From positions 1-64,000 of the forward strand of contig NZ_CP118632.1 of NCBI RefSeq assembly GCF_028993615.1: 64,000 bases of DNA. Direction: 5' to 3'. This DNA comes from Herbaspirillum sp. WKF16 (GTDB lineage Bacteria; Pseudomonadota; Gammaproteobacteria; Burkholderiales; Burkholderiaceae_D). Positions 1-11,837 of the stretch are shown here, piece by piece (position 1 is the stretch's first letter; every line of letters starts with the position of its first letter). Both the position numbers and the translations under genes were made by a program. Below the pieces are notes generated by a model, which did no database searches, had not been told where the DNA came from, and was given only the letters and a program-made list of their open reading frames with translations.

Positions 1-1431
1 ATGGAAAATTTCTGGCAGACCTGCTCCACTAAACTCGAGCAGGAGCTAACGCCTCAGCAATACAGCGCCTGGATCAAGCCGCTGATCCCGCTCGACTACG
101 AGGACGGGCTGCTGCGCATCGCCGCGCCCAACCGCTTCAAGCTGGACTGGGTCAAGGCCCAGTTCGCCAGCCGCATCACCAACCTCGCCTGCGACTACTG
201 GGAATCCCCGATCGAAGTGCAATTCGTGCTGGATCCGCGTGTGGGCCAGGCCCGCCGCGCCGCAGCGGCGGCCGCGCCCGCCGCCGGCGCCGAGCTCGGT
301 AATGGCCACCCGGCCGGCATCGGCGCCGGCATCTCCGGCCTGGGCCTGCCCAGCGCCCAGCCCTACGACGCCGAACCGGAACCGGTGCGCGCCGTGGCGC
401 CGCGCCAGGAGCAGTCGCGCATCAACTCGGTATTGACCTTCGACAACCTGGTCACCGGCAAGGCCAACCAGCTGGCGCGCGCCGCCGCCACGCAGGTCGC
501 CAACAACCCCGGCACCTCGTACAACCCGCTGTTCCTGTACGGCGGCGTGGGCCTGGGCAAGACCCACATCATCCACGCCATCGGCAACCAGGTGCTTGTG
601 GATAACCCCAACGCCAAGATCCGCTACATCCACGCCGAGCAATACGTGCGCGACGTCGTCACCGCCTACCAGCGCAAGGGTTTCGACGACTTCAAGCGCT
701 ACTACCACTCGCTGGACCTGCTGCTGATCGACGATATCCAGTTCTTCGGCGGCAAGAGCCGTACCCAGGAAGAGTTCTTCTACGCCTTCGAAGCCCTGAT
801 CGCCGCCAAGAAGCAGATCATCATCACCAGTGATACCTACCCCAAGGAAATCAGCGGCATGGACGACCGCCTGATCTCCCGCTTCGACTCCGGCCTGACG
901 GTCGCGATCGAGCCGCCCGAGCTGGAAATGCGCGTGGCCATCCTGATGAAGAAGGCCGCCGCCGAAGACGTGGTGCTGTCCGACGACGTCGCCTTCTTCG
1001 TCGCCAAGCACCTGCGCTCCAACGTGCGCGAGCTGGAAGGCGCGCTGCGCAAGATCCTGGCCTACTCGCGCTTCCACGGCAAGGACATCACCATCGACGT
1101 GGTCAAGGAAGCCCTGAAGGACCTGCTCTCGGTACAGAACCGCCAGATCTCGGTGGAAAACATCCAGAAGACGGTCGCCGACTTCTTCAACATCAAGGTC
1201 GCCGACATGTACTCCAAGAAGCGCCCGGCCAACATCGCCCGCCCGCGCCAGATCGCCATGTACCTGGCCAAGGAGCTGACCCAGAAGAGCCTGCCGGAAA
1301 TCGGCGACCTCTTCGGCGGCCGCGACCACACCACCGTGCTGCACGCGGTGCGCAAGATCGCCGCCGACCGCGCCAAGAGCCCGGAATGCAACCACGAGCT
1401 GCACGTGCTGGAGCAGACGCTCAAGGGTTGA
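1..1431 (+). CDS. dnaA: Chromosomal replication initiator protein DnaA
   Basis: The 476-residue protein is the AAA+ initiator that binds DnaA boxes at oriC and melts the origin. The N-terminal DnaB/DiaA-interaction domain covers about residues 1-65. A low-complexity Ala/Gly/Pro linker follows at about 80-135. The AAA+ core has Walker [10 protein letters not shown] at residue 181 and Walker B LLLIDDIQ at 240. The C-terminal DNA-binding domain has the signature [12 protein letters not shown] at 439. Length is normal for betaproteobacteria. The window starts on the ATG, so the promoter and probably oriC lie upstream and cannot be seen. dnaN and gyrB follow on the same strand. A perfect 9-mer DnaA box (reverse complement TGTGGATAA, 597-605) lies inside the coding region. 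Confidence 0.99.
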   Translation: MENFWQTCSTKLEQELTPQQYSAWIKPLIPLDYEDGLLRIAAPNRFKLDWVKAQFASRITNLACDYWESPIEVQFVLDPRVGQARRAAAAAAPAAGAELGNGHPAGIGAGISGLGLPSAQPYDAEPEPVRAVAPRQEQSRINSVLTFDNLVTGKANQLARAAATQVANNPGTSYNPLFLYGGVGLGKTHIIHAIGNQVLVDNPNAKIRYIHAEQYVRDVVTAYQRKGFDDFKRYYHSLDLLLIDDIQFFGGKSRTQEEFFYAFEALIAAKKQIIITSDTYPKEISGMDDRLISRFDSGLTVAIEPPELEMRVAILMKKAAAEDVVLSDDVAFFVAKHLRSNVRELEGALRKILAYSRFHGKDITIDVVKEALKDLLSVQNRQISVENIQKTVADFFNIKVADMYSKKRPANIARPRQIAMYLAKELTQKSLPEIGDLFGGRDHTTVLHAVRKIAADRAKSPECNHELHVLEQTLKG

Positions 1432-1456
1432 GCGCTTTCTCCTCCGCCTGATGAAC

Positions 1457-1489
1457 ATGCCGCCCGCGCGAAAGCCGGGCGGCATTTTC
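1457..1489 (+). terminator. Rho-independent terminator after dnaA
   Basis: A perfect 10-bp stem (ATGCCGCCCG at 1457-1466 with CGGGCGGCAT at 1476-1485) and a 9-nt loop are followed by a short TTTTC tail, 26 bases past the dnaA stop. The short U-tract makes it moderate in strength. Confidence 0.75.
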
Positions 1490-1526
1490 ATTGCCCGTTC
1501 AGCCGACGTCGAGGCATGACAAACGC

Positions 1527-1557
1527 CACTGGGTCCCGGCCTGCGCCGGGACGACAG
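1527..1557. repeat. Single REP-like palindrome
   Basis: One copy of the palindromic element family seen throughout this window: the CACTGGGTCCC head, then a GTCCCGG/CCGGGAC hairpin ending in GACGAC. It precedes the tandem array by about 45 bases and is in the orientation of the right-hand member of each array pair. Confidence 0.75.
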
Positions 1558-1600
1558 GTAAGGGAGGACCTCGAACAACCGAGCCCCCAGCACCCACCGT

Positions 1601-2365
1601 CCCGTCGTCCCTGCGAAAGCAGGGACCCAGCGACGTTGATGGATGCGCAAAGAAAGTCACTGGATCCCCGCCTTCGCGGGGACGACGAGTAACGGTGATG
1701 ACGGACAGCGGGAATAACACGCCACGGCGAATGAAGACGGATCAAGGCATCAAGCTGCCGGAGCAGGAGCGGCGAAGAAATAGCCGAAGCCAACCCAGCC
1801 AGCCCACCATCCGCACAATCCACCCCTCCCCGTCGTCCCTGCGAAAGCAGGGACCCAGCGACGTTGATGGATGCGCAAAGAAAGACACTGGATCCCCGCC
1901 TTCGCGGGGACGACGAGTAACGGTGATGACGGATAGCGGGAATAACACGCCGCGGCGAATGAAGACGGATCAAGGCGTCAAGCTGCCGGAGCAGGAGCGG
2001 CGAGGAGATAGCCGAAGCCAACCCAGCCCACCATCCGCACAATCCACCCCCTTCCCGTCGTCCCTGCGAAAGCAGGGACCCAGCGACGTTGGTGGATGCG
2101 CAAAGAAGGTCACTGGGTCCCCGCCTTCGCGGGGACGACGAGTAACGGTGATGACGGATAGCGGCAATAACACGCCGCGGCGAATGAAGACGGATCAAGG
2201 CGTCAAGCCGCCGGAGCAGGAGCGGCGAGGAGATAGCCGAAGCCAACCCAACTCGCCACCCGTACAATCCGCCCCTTCCCGTCGTCCCTGCGAAAGCAGG
2301 GACCCAGCGACGTTGATGGATGCGCAAAGAAAGTCACTGGGTCCCCGCTTTCGCGGGGACGACGG
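1601..2365. repeat. Tandem array of paired REP/BIME-like palindromes, four copies
   Basis: Paired palindromes start at 1601, 1829, 2054 and 2278, a period of 224-228 bases. Each pair has a left hairpin (GTCCCTGC/GCAGGGAC) and a right hairpin (TCCCCGC/GCGGGGA) in opposite orientation. They face each other across a short centre containing GATGGATGCGCAAAGAAAG. The first three copies also carry about 120 bases of conserved non-palindromic sequence; the fourth is only the pair. Between copies there are only scattered substitutions and small indels, which suggests recent tandem duplication. The rest of the 1432-2940 gap holds the dnaA terminator, a C-rich stretch and the dnaN leader; no gene is supported here. 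Confidence 0.88.
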
Positions 2366-2417
2366 ATTAAGGTAACCAACTGCTGGAGGGGTGGAGCAAG
2401 GCAAGCTAATGCGATGA

Positions 2418-2516
2418 CACAGCGGAAGCCACCCCAACCCACACCACCCGCACAATCCACCCCTCACCCCCAACCCACCCCAACCCACCCCACCACCAAA
2501 ACTCCCTCTTTCCTCC
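2418..2516. repeat. C-rich low-complexity stretch
   Basis: The plus strand is dominated by CCCACCCCAACCCACC-type runs with strong purine/pyrimidine asymmetry. It directly follows the tandem palindrome array and precedes the dnaN leader. No coding signal is evident. Confidence 0.6.
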
Positions 2517-2546
2517 CCTCTCGCATGCTAAGGACGGGGCATGATT

Positions 2547-2555
2547 TGGTACAAT
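2547..2555 (+). promoter_or_regulatory. Candidate extended -10 promoter for dnaN
   Basis: The sequence TGG-TACAAT matches an extended -10 element (TGn plus a TATAAT-like hexamer). No convincing -35 was found. It lies about 390 bases upstream of the dnaN start and would give a long leader. Assigned by eye only. Confidence 0.35.
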
Positions 2556-2940
2556 GGAAGGCGATATTTCGCCGGCGGACGACAGGGCCGCCCAGAACGT
2601 AGAAAATCCGCGATCTATCACGGAAACTTCGGGGAAAATCTCTTTAATTTCGAGGAATTAACCCCAAATGTTCCTAAAGTGTTGCCATGGCACCGCATTG
2701 CCAAGGGGGCGTTGAGAAACCAGCAACAACCCCGGGCGATCCACATGCCGGCGTCATCGGAACGGGTTTCAGACCGGCAGTGACCGGACGGGCAAATGCA
2801 GGAGCGTTGCGTATTCAGGCCGGTTCAGGCTGCATGCAGCTGTTTTTCACCCGAGGAGGAACACGCGCGACATTTGCACGACCGGACGCCCCGCCAATGG
2901 CATCCATTAAATGACCACTACTAGCAAGGACAAACAGACT

Positions 2941-4047
2941 ATGCAATTGGTTAAAACCCAACGAGACACGCTCCTGCGTCCTCTGCAGATCGTGAGCGGT
3001 ATTGTCGAGCGTCGGCACACATTGCCGATTCTGGCCAATATCCTCATCCGCAAGGACGGCGAGAAGGTCTCCTTCCTGTCCACCGACATCGAAGTGCAAA
3101 TCACCACGCACGCCGAAGTCGGCTCCGGCAGCGATGTCGTCGCCACCACCGTGGCCGCGCGCAAGCTGCTCGACATCCTGCGCGCCCTGCCCGACTCCGG
3201 CGAAGTCTCGATCTCGCTGTCCAACAAGCGCATGACGGTGCAATCCGGCAAATCGCGCTTCGCGCTGCAGACCCTGGCCGCGGAAGAATTCCCCACCGTC
3301 GCCCAGGCCGAGCAGTACAACGCCCAGGTCACCCTGCCGCAAAAGACCCTGAAGCACCTGTTCAACATGGTCCACTTCTCGATGGCCCAGCAGGACATCC
3401 GTTACTACCTCAACGGCCTGCTGCTGGTGGTCGAAGGCAAGAACGTGATCGCGGTCGCCACCGACGGCCACCGCCTGGCCTTCTGCCAGGTCGAGACCGA
3501 ACAGGACTTCCCGCGCCAGGAAGTCATCATCCCGCGCAAGACCATCATCGAACTGCAACGCCTGCTCGATGAAAGCGACGACGAAGTCAAACTCGAGATC
3601 GCCAACAACCAGGTCAAGCTGACCTTCGCCGACATCGAGCTGATCTCCAAGCTGGTGGAAGGCAAGTTCCCCGACTACACCCGCGTGGTGCCCAAGGGCT
3701 ACAAGAACGGCTTCACCATCGGCCGCGAGCAGCTGCTGCGTTCGCTGCAGCGCGCAGCCATCATGACCAGCGACAAGTTCAAGGGCGTGCGCTGGGTGAT
3801 CGCCCCGGGCAGCCTGAAGATCAGCTCCACCAACGCCGACCAGGAAGAAGCGGTCGAAGAGCTGGAAATCGACTACGGCGGCGACACCGTCGACATCGGC
3901 TTCAACGTCAGCTACCTGCTCGACGTGCTCAATAACCTGAAGAACGACTACGTCAACATCGCCTTGGGCGATTCCAACTCGTCGGCCCTCGTCACCATCC
4001 CGGACAACACCGATTTCAAATACGTTGTCATGCCGATGCGCATCTAA
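2941..4047 (+). CDS. dnaN: DNA polymerase III subunit beta (sliding clamp)
   Basis: The 368-residue ring-forming processivity clamp tethers Pol III to DNA. The N-terminus MQLVKTQRDTLLRPLQIVSG and the C-terminus ending YVVMPMRI are typical, and three clamp domains fit the length. I chose ATG 2941 because AAGGA lies 11-15 bases upstream and homologues begin MQLV. An in-frame ATG at 2911 would add ten residues (MTTTSKDKQT) but has no ribosome-binding site. It lies between dnaA and gyrB, in the conserved order. Confidence 0.97.
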   Translation: MQLVKTQRDTLLRPLQIVSGIVERRHTLPILANILIRKDGEKVSFLSTDIEVQITTHAEVGSGSDVVATTVAARKLLDILRALPDSGEVSISLSNKRMTVQSGKSRFALQTLAAEEFPTVAQAEQYNAQVTLPQKTLKHLFNMVHFSMAQQDIRYYLNGLLLVVEGKNVIAVATDGHRLAFCQVETEQDFPRQEVIIPRKTIIELQRLLDESDDEVKLEIANNQVKLTFADIELISKLVEGKFPDYTRVVPKGYKNGFTIGREQLLRSLQRAAIMTSDKFKGVRWVIAPGSLKISSTNADQEEAVEELEIDYGGDTVDIGFNVSYLLDVLNNLKNDYVNIALGDSNSSALVTIPDNTDFKYVVMPMRI

Positions 4048-4068
4048 GCAATACCGCTTCAAGCGAAC

Positions 4069-4104
4069 GAGGGGCCGTCCGAGACGGCCCCTCAGTCGCT
4101 TTTA
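4069..4104 (+). terminator. Rho-independent terminator after dnaN
   Basis: A perfect 11-bp stem (GAGGGGCCGTC at 4069-4079, GACGGCCCCTC at 4083-4093) with a 3-base loop is followed by a modest CTTTT tract. It lies 22 bases after the dnaN stop and suggests gyrB has its own promoter in 4105-4165. Confidence 0.8.
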
Positions 4105-4164
4105 AGAATTCAGTTTCTCGACGTTCTTTGCCGCTCATTTGCAGTCCCCTAGTCGTACGGCTAG

Positions 4165-6681
<2,517 letters not shown>

Positions 6682-6784
6682 TATTTGTCAGATGCCACAG
6701 AAAGTGATAAATGTGCCAAGTTAGTGAAAATTTCTGGACTCAATTCTTGAAAAATTCCGGCACTTGTGAGTCACAATAAGTAAA

Positions 6785-6814
6785 AAGGGAGCCTTAGCGG
6801 CTCTCTTTTTTTTT
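6785..6814 (+). terminator. Strong Rho-independent terminator after gyrB
   Basis: The stem AAGGGAGCC/GGCTCTCTT has a 5-base TTAGC loop and ends in a run of nine T residues, about 105 bases past the gyrB stop. The remaining 6815-7025 contains no supported gene. It is the left edge of the defence island. Confidence 0.9.
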
Positions 6815-7025
6815 GTCGCTGGATCCGACGTGGTAAATGCTCGACTAATAATGTTGTTGAATTGCGTGCATATAAAGGGCGCTGGGCACTGTGGCCGCCT
6901 TTGGTAGACGGTGGCAGGTGGGGCAAAAATGGAGAGGGCCAAATCCGCGAGAAAATCAACAATGAGATAAATACAAATCCATCAAAGCCAAAAAACCGCC
7001 ATCCTCAAGTTATGCTTTTTCCTAT

Positions 7026-7742
7026 TCAATAACCCCAGTCTTCATGGCGGACAGGAAGTTGATTGAGCTGCTTACGCAGGTGTTGCCAGTTCGGTAGATA
7101 CAAGGTCATCAACGCCATAAAACGCTCGTTGTGCGTTGGCTCCAGCAGGTGAACCAACTCATGCACAACGATGTACTCCATGCATTCTGGTGGCTTCTTG
7201 GCCAAGTCTGTGTTGAGCCGGATGTAACCGGACTCAGGTGTGCAGCTACCCCACTTGGTCTTCATACGCTGCACGAAGACTTTGTTGGCTTTCACTCCCA
7301 GTATGGGTTCCCACTTGTCAAGCAATGCTGGTACCGCATCGCGCACCTGTAGCCGATACCAAGCGTCCAAGACCTCTTCGCATCTGGCCTGGTCGGCATC
7401 AGGGCGTACTTGCAGGTACAGCTTCCGGGGGCTCAGGCTGACAGTAGAGTGGGTATCTGCATGGATGATCTCCAGCAGATACCGCTTGCCCCACAGATAG
7501 TGACTTTCCTTGTTCAAAAATTCGCGAGGTGTCTCGCGCTCCTGGGCCTGCAGCTTACGCTGCTGCGAGCGGATCCAACCCAGCTTCGACACTACGAACA
7601 AGCGAATCGTATCCAGCGGCATGCTCAGCGGCGCTGCCACGCGGACCTTACCGGCCGGCGGCAGCACGCTCAGGTGAACATGCTTGATGGCCTTTCGGGT
7701 AACCTCCGCATGCAACTCGCCTAGATCGAGCACGTCCCGCAT
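7026..7742 (-). CDS. YgjP/SprT-like (DUF45) zinc metallopeptidase
   Basis: The 238-residue protein belongs to the YgjP/DUF45 metallopeptidase group. The zinc site is visible as HELVH at residues 194-198 with a downstream H204 (EPTHNERF). The family-typical KTKWGSC motif lies at 161-167. No signal peptide or membrane segment is present, so it is probably cytoplasmic. Its start lies 3 bases past the hsdR stop, making it the last gene of the type I restriction operon. DUF45 genes are often found beside type I R-M genes, but their role there is not established. Proteolytic control of HsdR is a plausible inference only. It is not a component of classical EcoKI-type systems. Confidence 0.88.
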   Translation of the reverse strand: MRDVLDLGELHAEVTRKAIKHVHLSVLPPAGKVRVAAPLSMPLDTIRLFVVSKLGWIRSQQRKLQAQERETPREFLNKESHYLWGKRYLLEIIHADTHSTVSLSPRKLYLQVRPDADQARCEEVLDAWYRLQVRDAVPALLDKWEPILGVKANKVFVQRMKTKWGSCTPESGYIRLNTDLAKKPPECMEYIVVHELVHLLEPTHNERFMALMTLYLPNWQHLRKQLNQLPVRHEDWGY

Positions 7743-7745
7743 GAA

Positions 7746-10700
7746 TCAGTACTCCTTCTGTGCATAGACGATGGGGAACAGGCGATTCACTTCCTTGATG
7801 TCCAGAAGCACATCGAACATGATCTGCTTGACCATCTGCTCTCTTGCCACCACGCCACGCCAACCGTCGGGCCGTTTAGCCTTGATGGCGACATCCAGCT
7901 TTAATGCCATGTCCAGCGCTACCGCCTTGTCGACATAGAGAGACTCTGGCACCTGTGCGGCATCGGCAGCCACATGATTCTTCAGATTGTTATACAAGGA
8001 AAGCTGGCCTGCCGTTTTCAGTAGCACAGGTGTGTCGTCGGACTTGCCCGCGCTCACCTGCCTAGCCACGTCGGCGATACGAGCTAGGTAGTCCTCATAC
8101 TCGATCGCCCTCTCTTTGCGTAGACGGATGATTTCTTCTAGTAGCGCCGACATCTTGGCGAAGTAGGCCGGGTCTGTCAGCTGCTCCTTCAGGATCTTGC
8201 TACGAACATTGTTCTCGATCGTCTCGGCGATGGACTCCTTGTTACCCTTCATGGCGCCCAGGCGTTCCGCAATCGCATCGGCGATACCGGTCTTGACGAT
8301 CAGGTCCAACAGACCGATGCCGTCAAACGGCGAAATCTTCCTCGGCGCCTGCGCCTCAATGTAGGTGTCAATGAGGTGGCGCATGTCCGCCTCATAGGGT
8401 TTCAGGTCCAACGTCTCACCGGCCGCGTTGCGGATAATCTCACGCAGGTTCAGGTAGTGCTTTTGCAGTGACTTGAGGTTGTCGATCTGCGCCGCCGTGT
8501 AGCCCGCTGCCTCCAACTCGTCTGCCAAATTGGCATAGCACCGTACCAACGCCACCACGGCCCTGTAGAGCGCCACACGGTAAGGCTCGTGCGCTTTGAG
8601 GTCTTCAGCAATCTCGGTATTGCCACAGAAGTAGTGGATATGCTCCAGGTCACCCTTGGGCGGCTCCACCGGTTCGCATAGCTGGGCCAGAACCTCCAAG
8701 GCATCGTCCAGCCGTTCGCGACCGGCTTCCAGCCGGTCTTTGATCAGGATCTCCGGGTCAGCACCACCCGCGCTGTGGTCCAGCTCGGCGGTGTAGACCG
8801 CGACGGCCTTCTCCACCTTCTTGAACAAGTCCTTGTAGTCGACGATGTAGCCGAAGTCCTTGTCCTCGCCGTCCAGCCGGTTGGTGCGGCAAATCGCCTG
8901 GAACAGGCCGTGGTCCTGCATCGACTTGTCGATGTAGAGGTAGGTGCAAGGCGGGGCGTCAAAGCCGGTCAGCAGTTTGTCCACCACGATTAGCAGCTTC
9001 ATCTGCGCGGGCGCCTTGATGAAACGCTCCTTCACCTGCTGCTCGTAGGTCTCGGTCTTGGTCTTGCCGGGTTCGGACACCACGTCCTTTAGCAGCTCGG
9101 TGTAAGTGTTGAAGATGAACTGCTTGTCAGTATCTGTGTTGGCGCCGGTCTCTTCCTTGCTGATGTCCGAGGCCTGCGGGTTGTACGAGGTGACCACCGC
9201 GCAGCGGCCCTTGAACACCGTCTTGCCGAACAGCGCGAAGTACTTGCAGGCTTCGTAGATGCTAGACGCCACCAGGATAGCGTTACCGCGTTCGTTCGAC
9301 AGCCGCGGCTTCACTGCAAAGTCGAACACGATGTCGGCTACCACCCGGTCCATGCGAGCGCGTGAGCTAAGCACGTTCTGCATGGTGCCCCACTGCTTCT
9401 TCAGCTCATCTTTCTGCCAGTCGTTCAAGCCTTTGGTCTTGGCCTCGAACCACTGGTCGATCTGATCGGTGTTGCCCAGCTTCTGGTCGATGTCTCGGGC
9501 CTCATATACCAGGTCCAGTACCACCTTGTCTTCCACGGCCTCAGCGAACTTGTAGGTGTGAATGTAGCCGCCGAACACCTCCATGCTGGTCTGTGCATCA
9601 TTCTTGAGCAGCGGCGTACCGGTAAAGCCGATGAACACTGCATTGGGAATCATGGCCTTCATCAGCCGGTGTAGCTTGCCACCTTGAGTGCGGTGGCACT
9701 CGTCCACGAAGACATAGATCTCGCCCTGCGTCAGGCTGGGCCGCCCGGCCAGTTCGCGAATGAAGGCATCGAAGTCGTCCACGTCGCGACGGCCAAACTT
9801 GTGCACCAGCGAGCACAGCAGGCGCGGGTTGGGCTGGGCCAGTTGGGCCATCAGGTCGCGCCCGCTCTGGCTGCGGTGGATGGTCTCGCCCGCATCCTTG
9901 AACACACGCTCAATCTGCCGATCCAGCTCATCCCGGTCGGTGATGATGGCCACGCGTGCTGCGGGCTTGTTTTCCAAAATCCACCGGGCCAGCAGCACCA
10001 TCAGGATGCTCTTGCCGGCGCCCTGCGTGTGCCAGATGATGCCGCCGCGCCGTTGCTGCACATGCGCCTGCGCGGCCTTGATGCCGAAGTACTGGTGCAC
10101 CCGCGGCAGCTTCTTCACCCCGCCGTCGAACAGCACGAAGTCGTGCATCAGCTCCAGCAAGCGCGGCTTGCTGCACAGCTTGGCCAGGTACTTGTCGAGC
10201 TTGTAGCCCGCGTTGTCCGCCTCATCTTCCTTCCAGGTCAGGAAGTACCGCTCCTGCGTTTCGATGGTGCCGTAACGCAGGCCTTCCGAGTCGTTGCCGG
10301 CCAGAACCAACTGCACCGTGCTGAAGAACCAGTCGTTGAACTCCGGCTGCTGGTTCGACAGGCACTGGCGGATGCCTTCACCCAGGCCCACGCGGCTGTT
10401 CTTCAGCTCCAGCACGCCCACGGCGATGCCGTTGAGGTACAGGACGATGTCGGGCCGGCGCTCGTGGCCGCCCTTGAGCGTCACTTCTTCCGCAATAGCG
10501 AAGTCGTTGCTGGAAGGTTGGTCCCAATTCACCAGGTGAACGGTCTCGCTCACCTCGCCGGCCGCCACCTTCACCGACACGCCATAGCGAAGCAACTGGT
10601 ACACCGCCTGGTTGGCTGCATAGAGCGTGCGCCCGTGCAGCAGGGCCTCGGCGCGCAGCCGGTGGAGGGCCGCACTAATGTGCGCTGGGCTGTAGCCCTG

Positions 10701-10853
10701 GCCTGCCAGGTGAGCCGTCATCAGCTCTTCGTCGATGCAGTGGTTGCCCTCGCGCTCTGACCAGTCACCCAGGTAGCGGTAGCCCAGCTTCTGGGTGAAA
10801 AGCTCGATCACCCGGTCCTGGGTGGCGCGTTCTGGCTTGCTGACGTTGTTCAT
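7746..10853 (-). CDS. hsdR: Type I restriction enzyme, R (endonuclease/translocase) subunit
   Basis: The 1035-residue motor and nuclease subunit cleaves DNA after ATP-driven translocation as HsdR2M2S1. The N-terminal nuclease domain has the PD-(D/E)XK core RRPDIVLYL...VGVLELKNS (D135, E149, K151). The SF2 helicase core shows Walker A TQGAGKS near residue 280, DECHRT, and GFTGTPLL. The C-terminal HsdR helical region follows. A GAGAGGAAA ribosome-binding site precedes the ATG. It is fourth of five in the hsdM-hsdS-nuclease-hsdR-peptidase operon. All catalytic motifs look intact, so it is probably active. Confidence 0.97.
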   Translation of the reverse strand: MNNVSKPERATQDRVIELFTQKLGYRYLGDWSEREGNHCIDEELMTAHLAGQGYSPAHISAALHRLRAEALLHGRTLYAANQAVYQLLRYGVSVKVAAGEVSETVHLVNWDQPSSNDFAIAEEVTLKGGHERRPDIVLYLNGIAVGVLELKNSRVGLGEGIRQCLSNQQPEFNDWFFSTVQLVLAGNDSEGLRYGTIETQERYFLTWKEDEADNAGYKLDKYLAKLCSKPRLLELMHDFVLFDGGVKKLPRVHQYFGIKAAQAHVQQRRGGIIWHTQGAGKSILMVLLARWILENKPAARVAIITDRDELDRQIERVFKDAGETIHRSQSGRDLMAQLAQPNPRLLCSLVHKFGRRDVDDFDAFIRELAGRPSLTQGEIYVFVDECHRTQGGKLHRLMKAMIPNAVFIGFTGTPLLKNDAQTSMEVFGGYIHTYKFAEAVEDKVVLDLVYEARDIDQKLGNTDQIDQWFEAKTKGLNDWQKDELKKQWGTMQNVLSSRARMDRVVADIVFDFAVKPRLSNERGNAILVASSIYEACKYFALFGKTVFKGRCAVVTSYNPQASDISKEETGANTDTDKQFIFNTYTELLKDVVSEPGKTKTETYEQQVKERFIKAPAQMKLLIVVDKLLTGFDAPPCTYLYIDKSMQDHGLFQAICRTNRLDGEDKDFGYIVDYKDLFKKVEKAVAVYTAELDHSAGGADPEILIKDRLEAGRERLDDALEVLAQLCEPVEPPKGDLEHIHYFCGNTEIAEDLKAHEPYRVALYRAVVALVRCYANLADELEAAGYTAAQIDNLKSLQKHYLNLREIIRNAAGETLDLKPYEADMRHLIDTYIEAQAPRKISPFDGIGLLDLIVKTGIADAIAERLGAMKGNKESIAETIENNVRSKILKEQLTDPAYFAKMSALLEEIIRLRKERAIEYEDYLARIADVARQVSAGKSDDTPVLLKTAGQLSLYNNLKNHVAADAAQVPESLYVDKAVALDMALKLDVAIKAKRPDGWRGVVAREQMVKQIMFDVLLDIKEVNRLFPIVYAQKEY

Positions 10854-10889
10854 CTGGTTTCCTCTCTGCGCAGCTCTTGTTGGCTGTCG

Positions 10890-11837
10890 TCAGTGCTTGA
10901 TCAGTTTGAAGCTCACTTGGTAGCGGTAGAAGCTGACGCTAGGCACCATCTGCAAAGCCCAGCGCAGCTTCTGGTCATCATCCAGCGCAATAATCGCGCC
11001 TTCCACGGTCTGATGCGGCTCGGCGATCTGCTCTTTGACGTAGCCCATGTAGCGCAGGATCTGGCCCACCACCACGTCGGACGCGCGGCCGCGCTTGAGT
11101 TCCACCACCAGCAGGCGCTGGCCGTCCTTGCTGACGGCCAGAATGTCGATGGGCCCGGCATCGGTGCCGTACTGCTGACCCACCAGCTCGCCGTCTTCCT
11201 CGTAGATCTTGAAGTGCTGAGCCAGCTCGGTCTGCGCCCAGTTCTTCACCAGGAAGTCCTCCAGGTGCTTCTCCATCGCGAAGGCCACCGGGTCTTCCAC
11301 CACCGGGTCGGTGGCGACGATGTTGGGTGCGGCCTGGCCGGGCAGCGCGGCCAGGAACTGCTCGATCTCTTGGTGGTGCTCGGTGATAGTGCTCACCGTG
11401 CCGATGGAACCGGTGGAGTTGCGCAGCGCCTCGCTCATGGCCGCGCGGGCAATGGTGAGCGGCAGCCATTTCACCGGGCGGCGGTGGGGCAGCACCTGGC
11501 CGGGGGCGTAGTGGTAGCCGCCTTGTACCTCGCCCACGTGGTACTGGCCAGTGCCATCCGGGCACAGCACCACATCGCCGGCACGGATGCCCTTGGCCAC
11601 CGTCCACAGCGCACCGCAGGCCAGGCCCGCCGCGATCTTGCTCTTGTCTGGGTGGCCGGTCAGGAACACCGGGATGAAGGCGGCGTTGAACTGCCGCCAC
11701 TCCTCGGGCAACTGGCCGCTCAGATCCTGCTCGATGCCGAAGTCAGCGCCAATGAAACTGCCCGCCAGGCATTCGGCCGCATGAACGCTCTGGCGGCCTA
11801 GCATCACGCGGTAGTAGCGCTTGGCCGGTCGGTTCAT
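10890..11837 (-). CDS. PUA/EVE-like plus NucS-like (DUF91) PD-(D/E)XK nuclease
   Basis: The 315-residue protein has two recognisable parts. Residues about 70-125 resemble a PUA/EVE-like fold (ALWTVAKGIRAGDVVLCP, then VGEVQGGYHY and HRRPVKW) of the sort that reads modified bases. Residues about 185-315 resemble NucS/DUF91 nucleases, with the core GPIDILAV...LLVVELKRG giving D231, E247 and K249. Its ATG overlaps the hsdS stop by 4 bases (ATGA), so it is translationally coupled between hsdS and hsdR, an unusual position. The reading suggests a nuclease that senses modified DNA and cooperates with, or backs up, the type I enzyme. That function is inference. The fold assignment rests on motifs alone. 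Confidence 0.8.
   Translation of the reverse strand: MNRPAKRYYRVMLGRQSVHAAECLAGSFIGADFGIEQDLSGQLPEEWRQFNAAFIPVFLTGHPDKSKIAAGLACGALWTVAKGIRAGDVVLCPDGTGQYHVGEVQGGYHYAPGQVLPHRRPVKWLPLTIARAAMSEALRNSTGSIGTVSTITEHHQEIEQFLAALPGQAAPNIVATDPVVEDPVAFAMEKHLEDFLVKNWAQTELAQHFKIYEEDGELVGQQYGTDAGPIDILAVSKDGQRLLVVELKRGRASDVVVGQILRYMGYVKEQIAEPHQTVEGAIIALDDDQKLRWALQMVPSVSFYRYQVSFKLIKH

Noticed and set aside
46-1650. Long antisense frame over dnaA, and similar ones over gyrB, wecB, the BcsB-like gene and nfrA
   Set aside because: Artefacts of GC-rich codon usage; the plus-strand genes are unambiguous.
1601-2365. CRISPR array
   Set aside because: Repeat units are over 220 bases and nearly identical throughout, with no short repeat/unique spacer pattern and no cas genes.
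1488-2375. Long open frames across the tandem repeats on both strands
   Set aside because: They are translations of the palindromic repeats, with no ribosome-binding site or family resemblance.
1432-2940. oriC in the dnaA-dnaN gap
   Set aside because: No cluster of TTATCCACA-like boxes or AT-rich unwinding region was found. The origin is more likely upstream of base 1.
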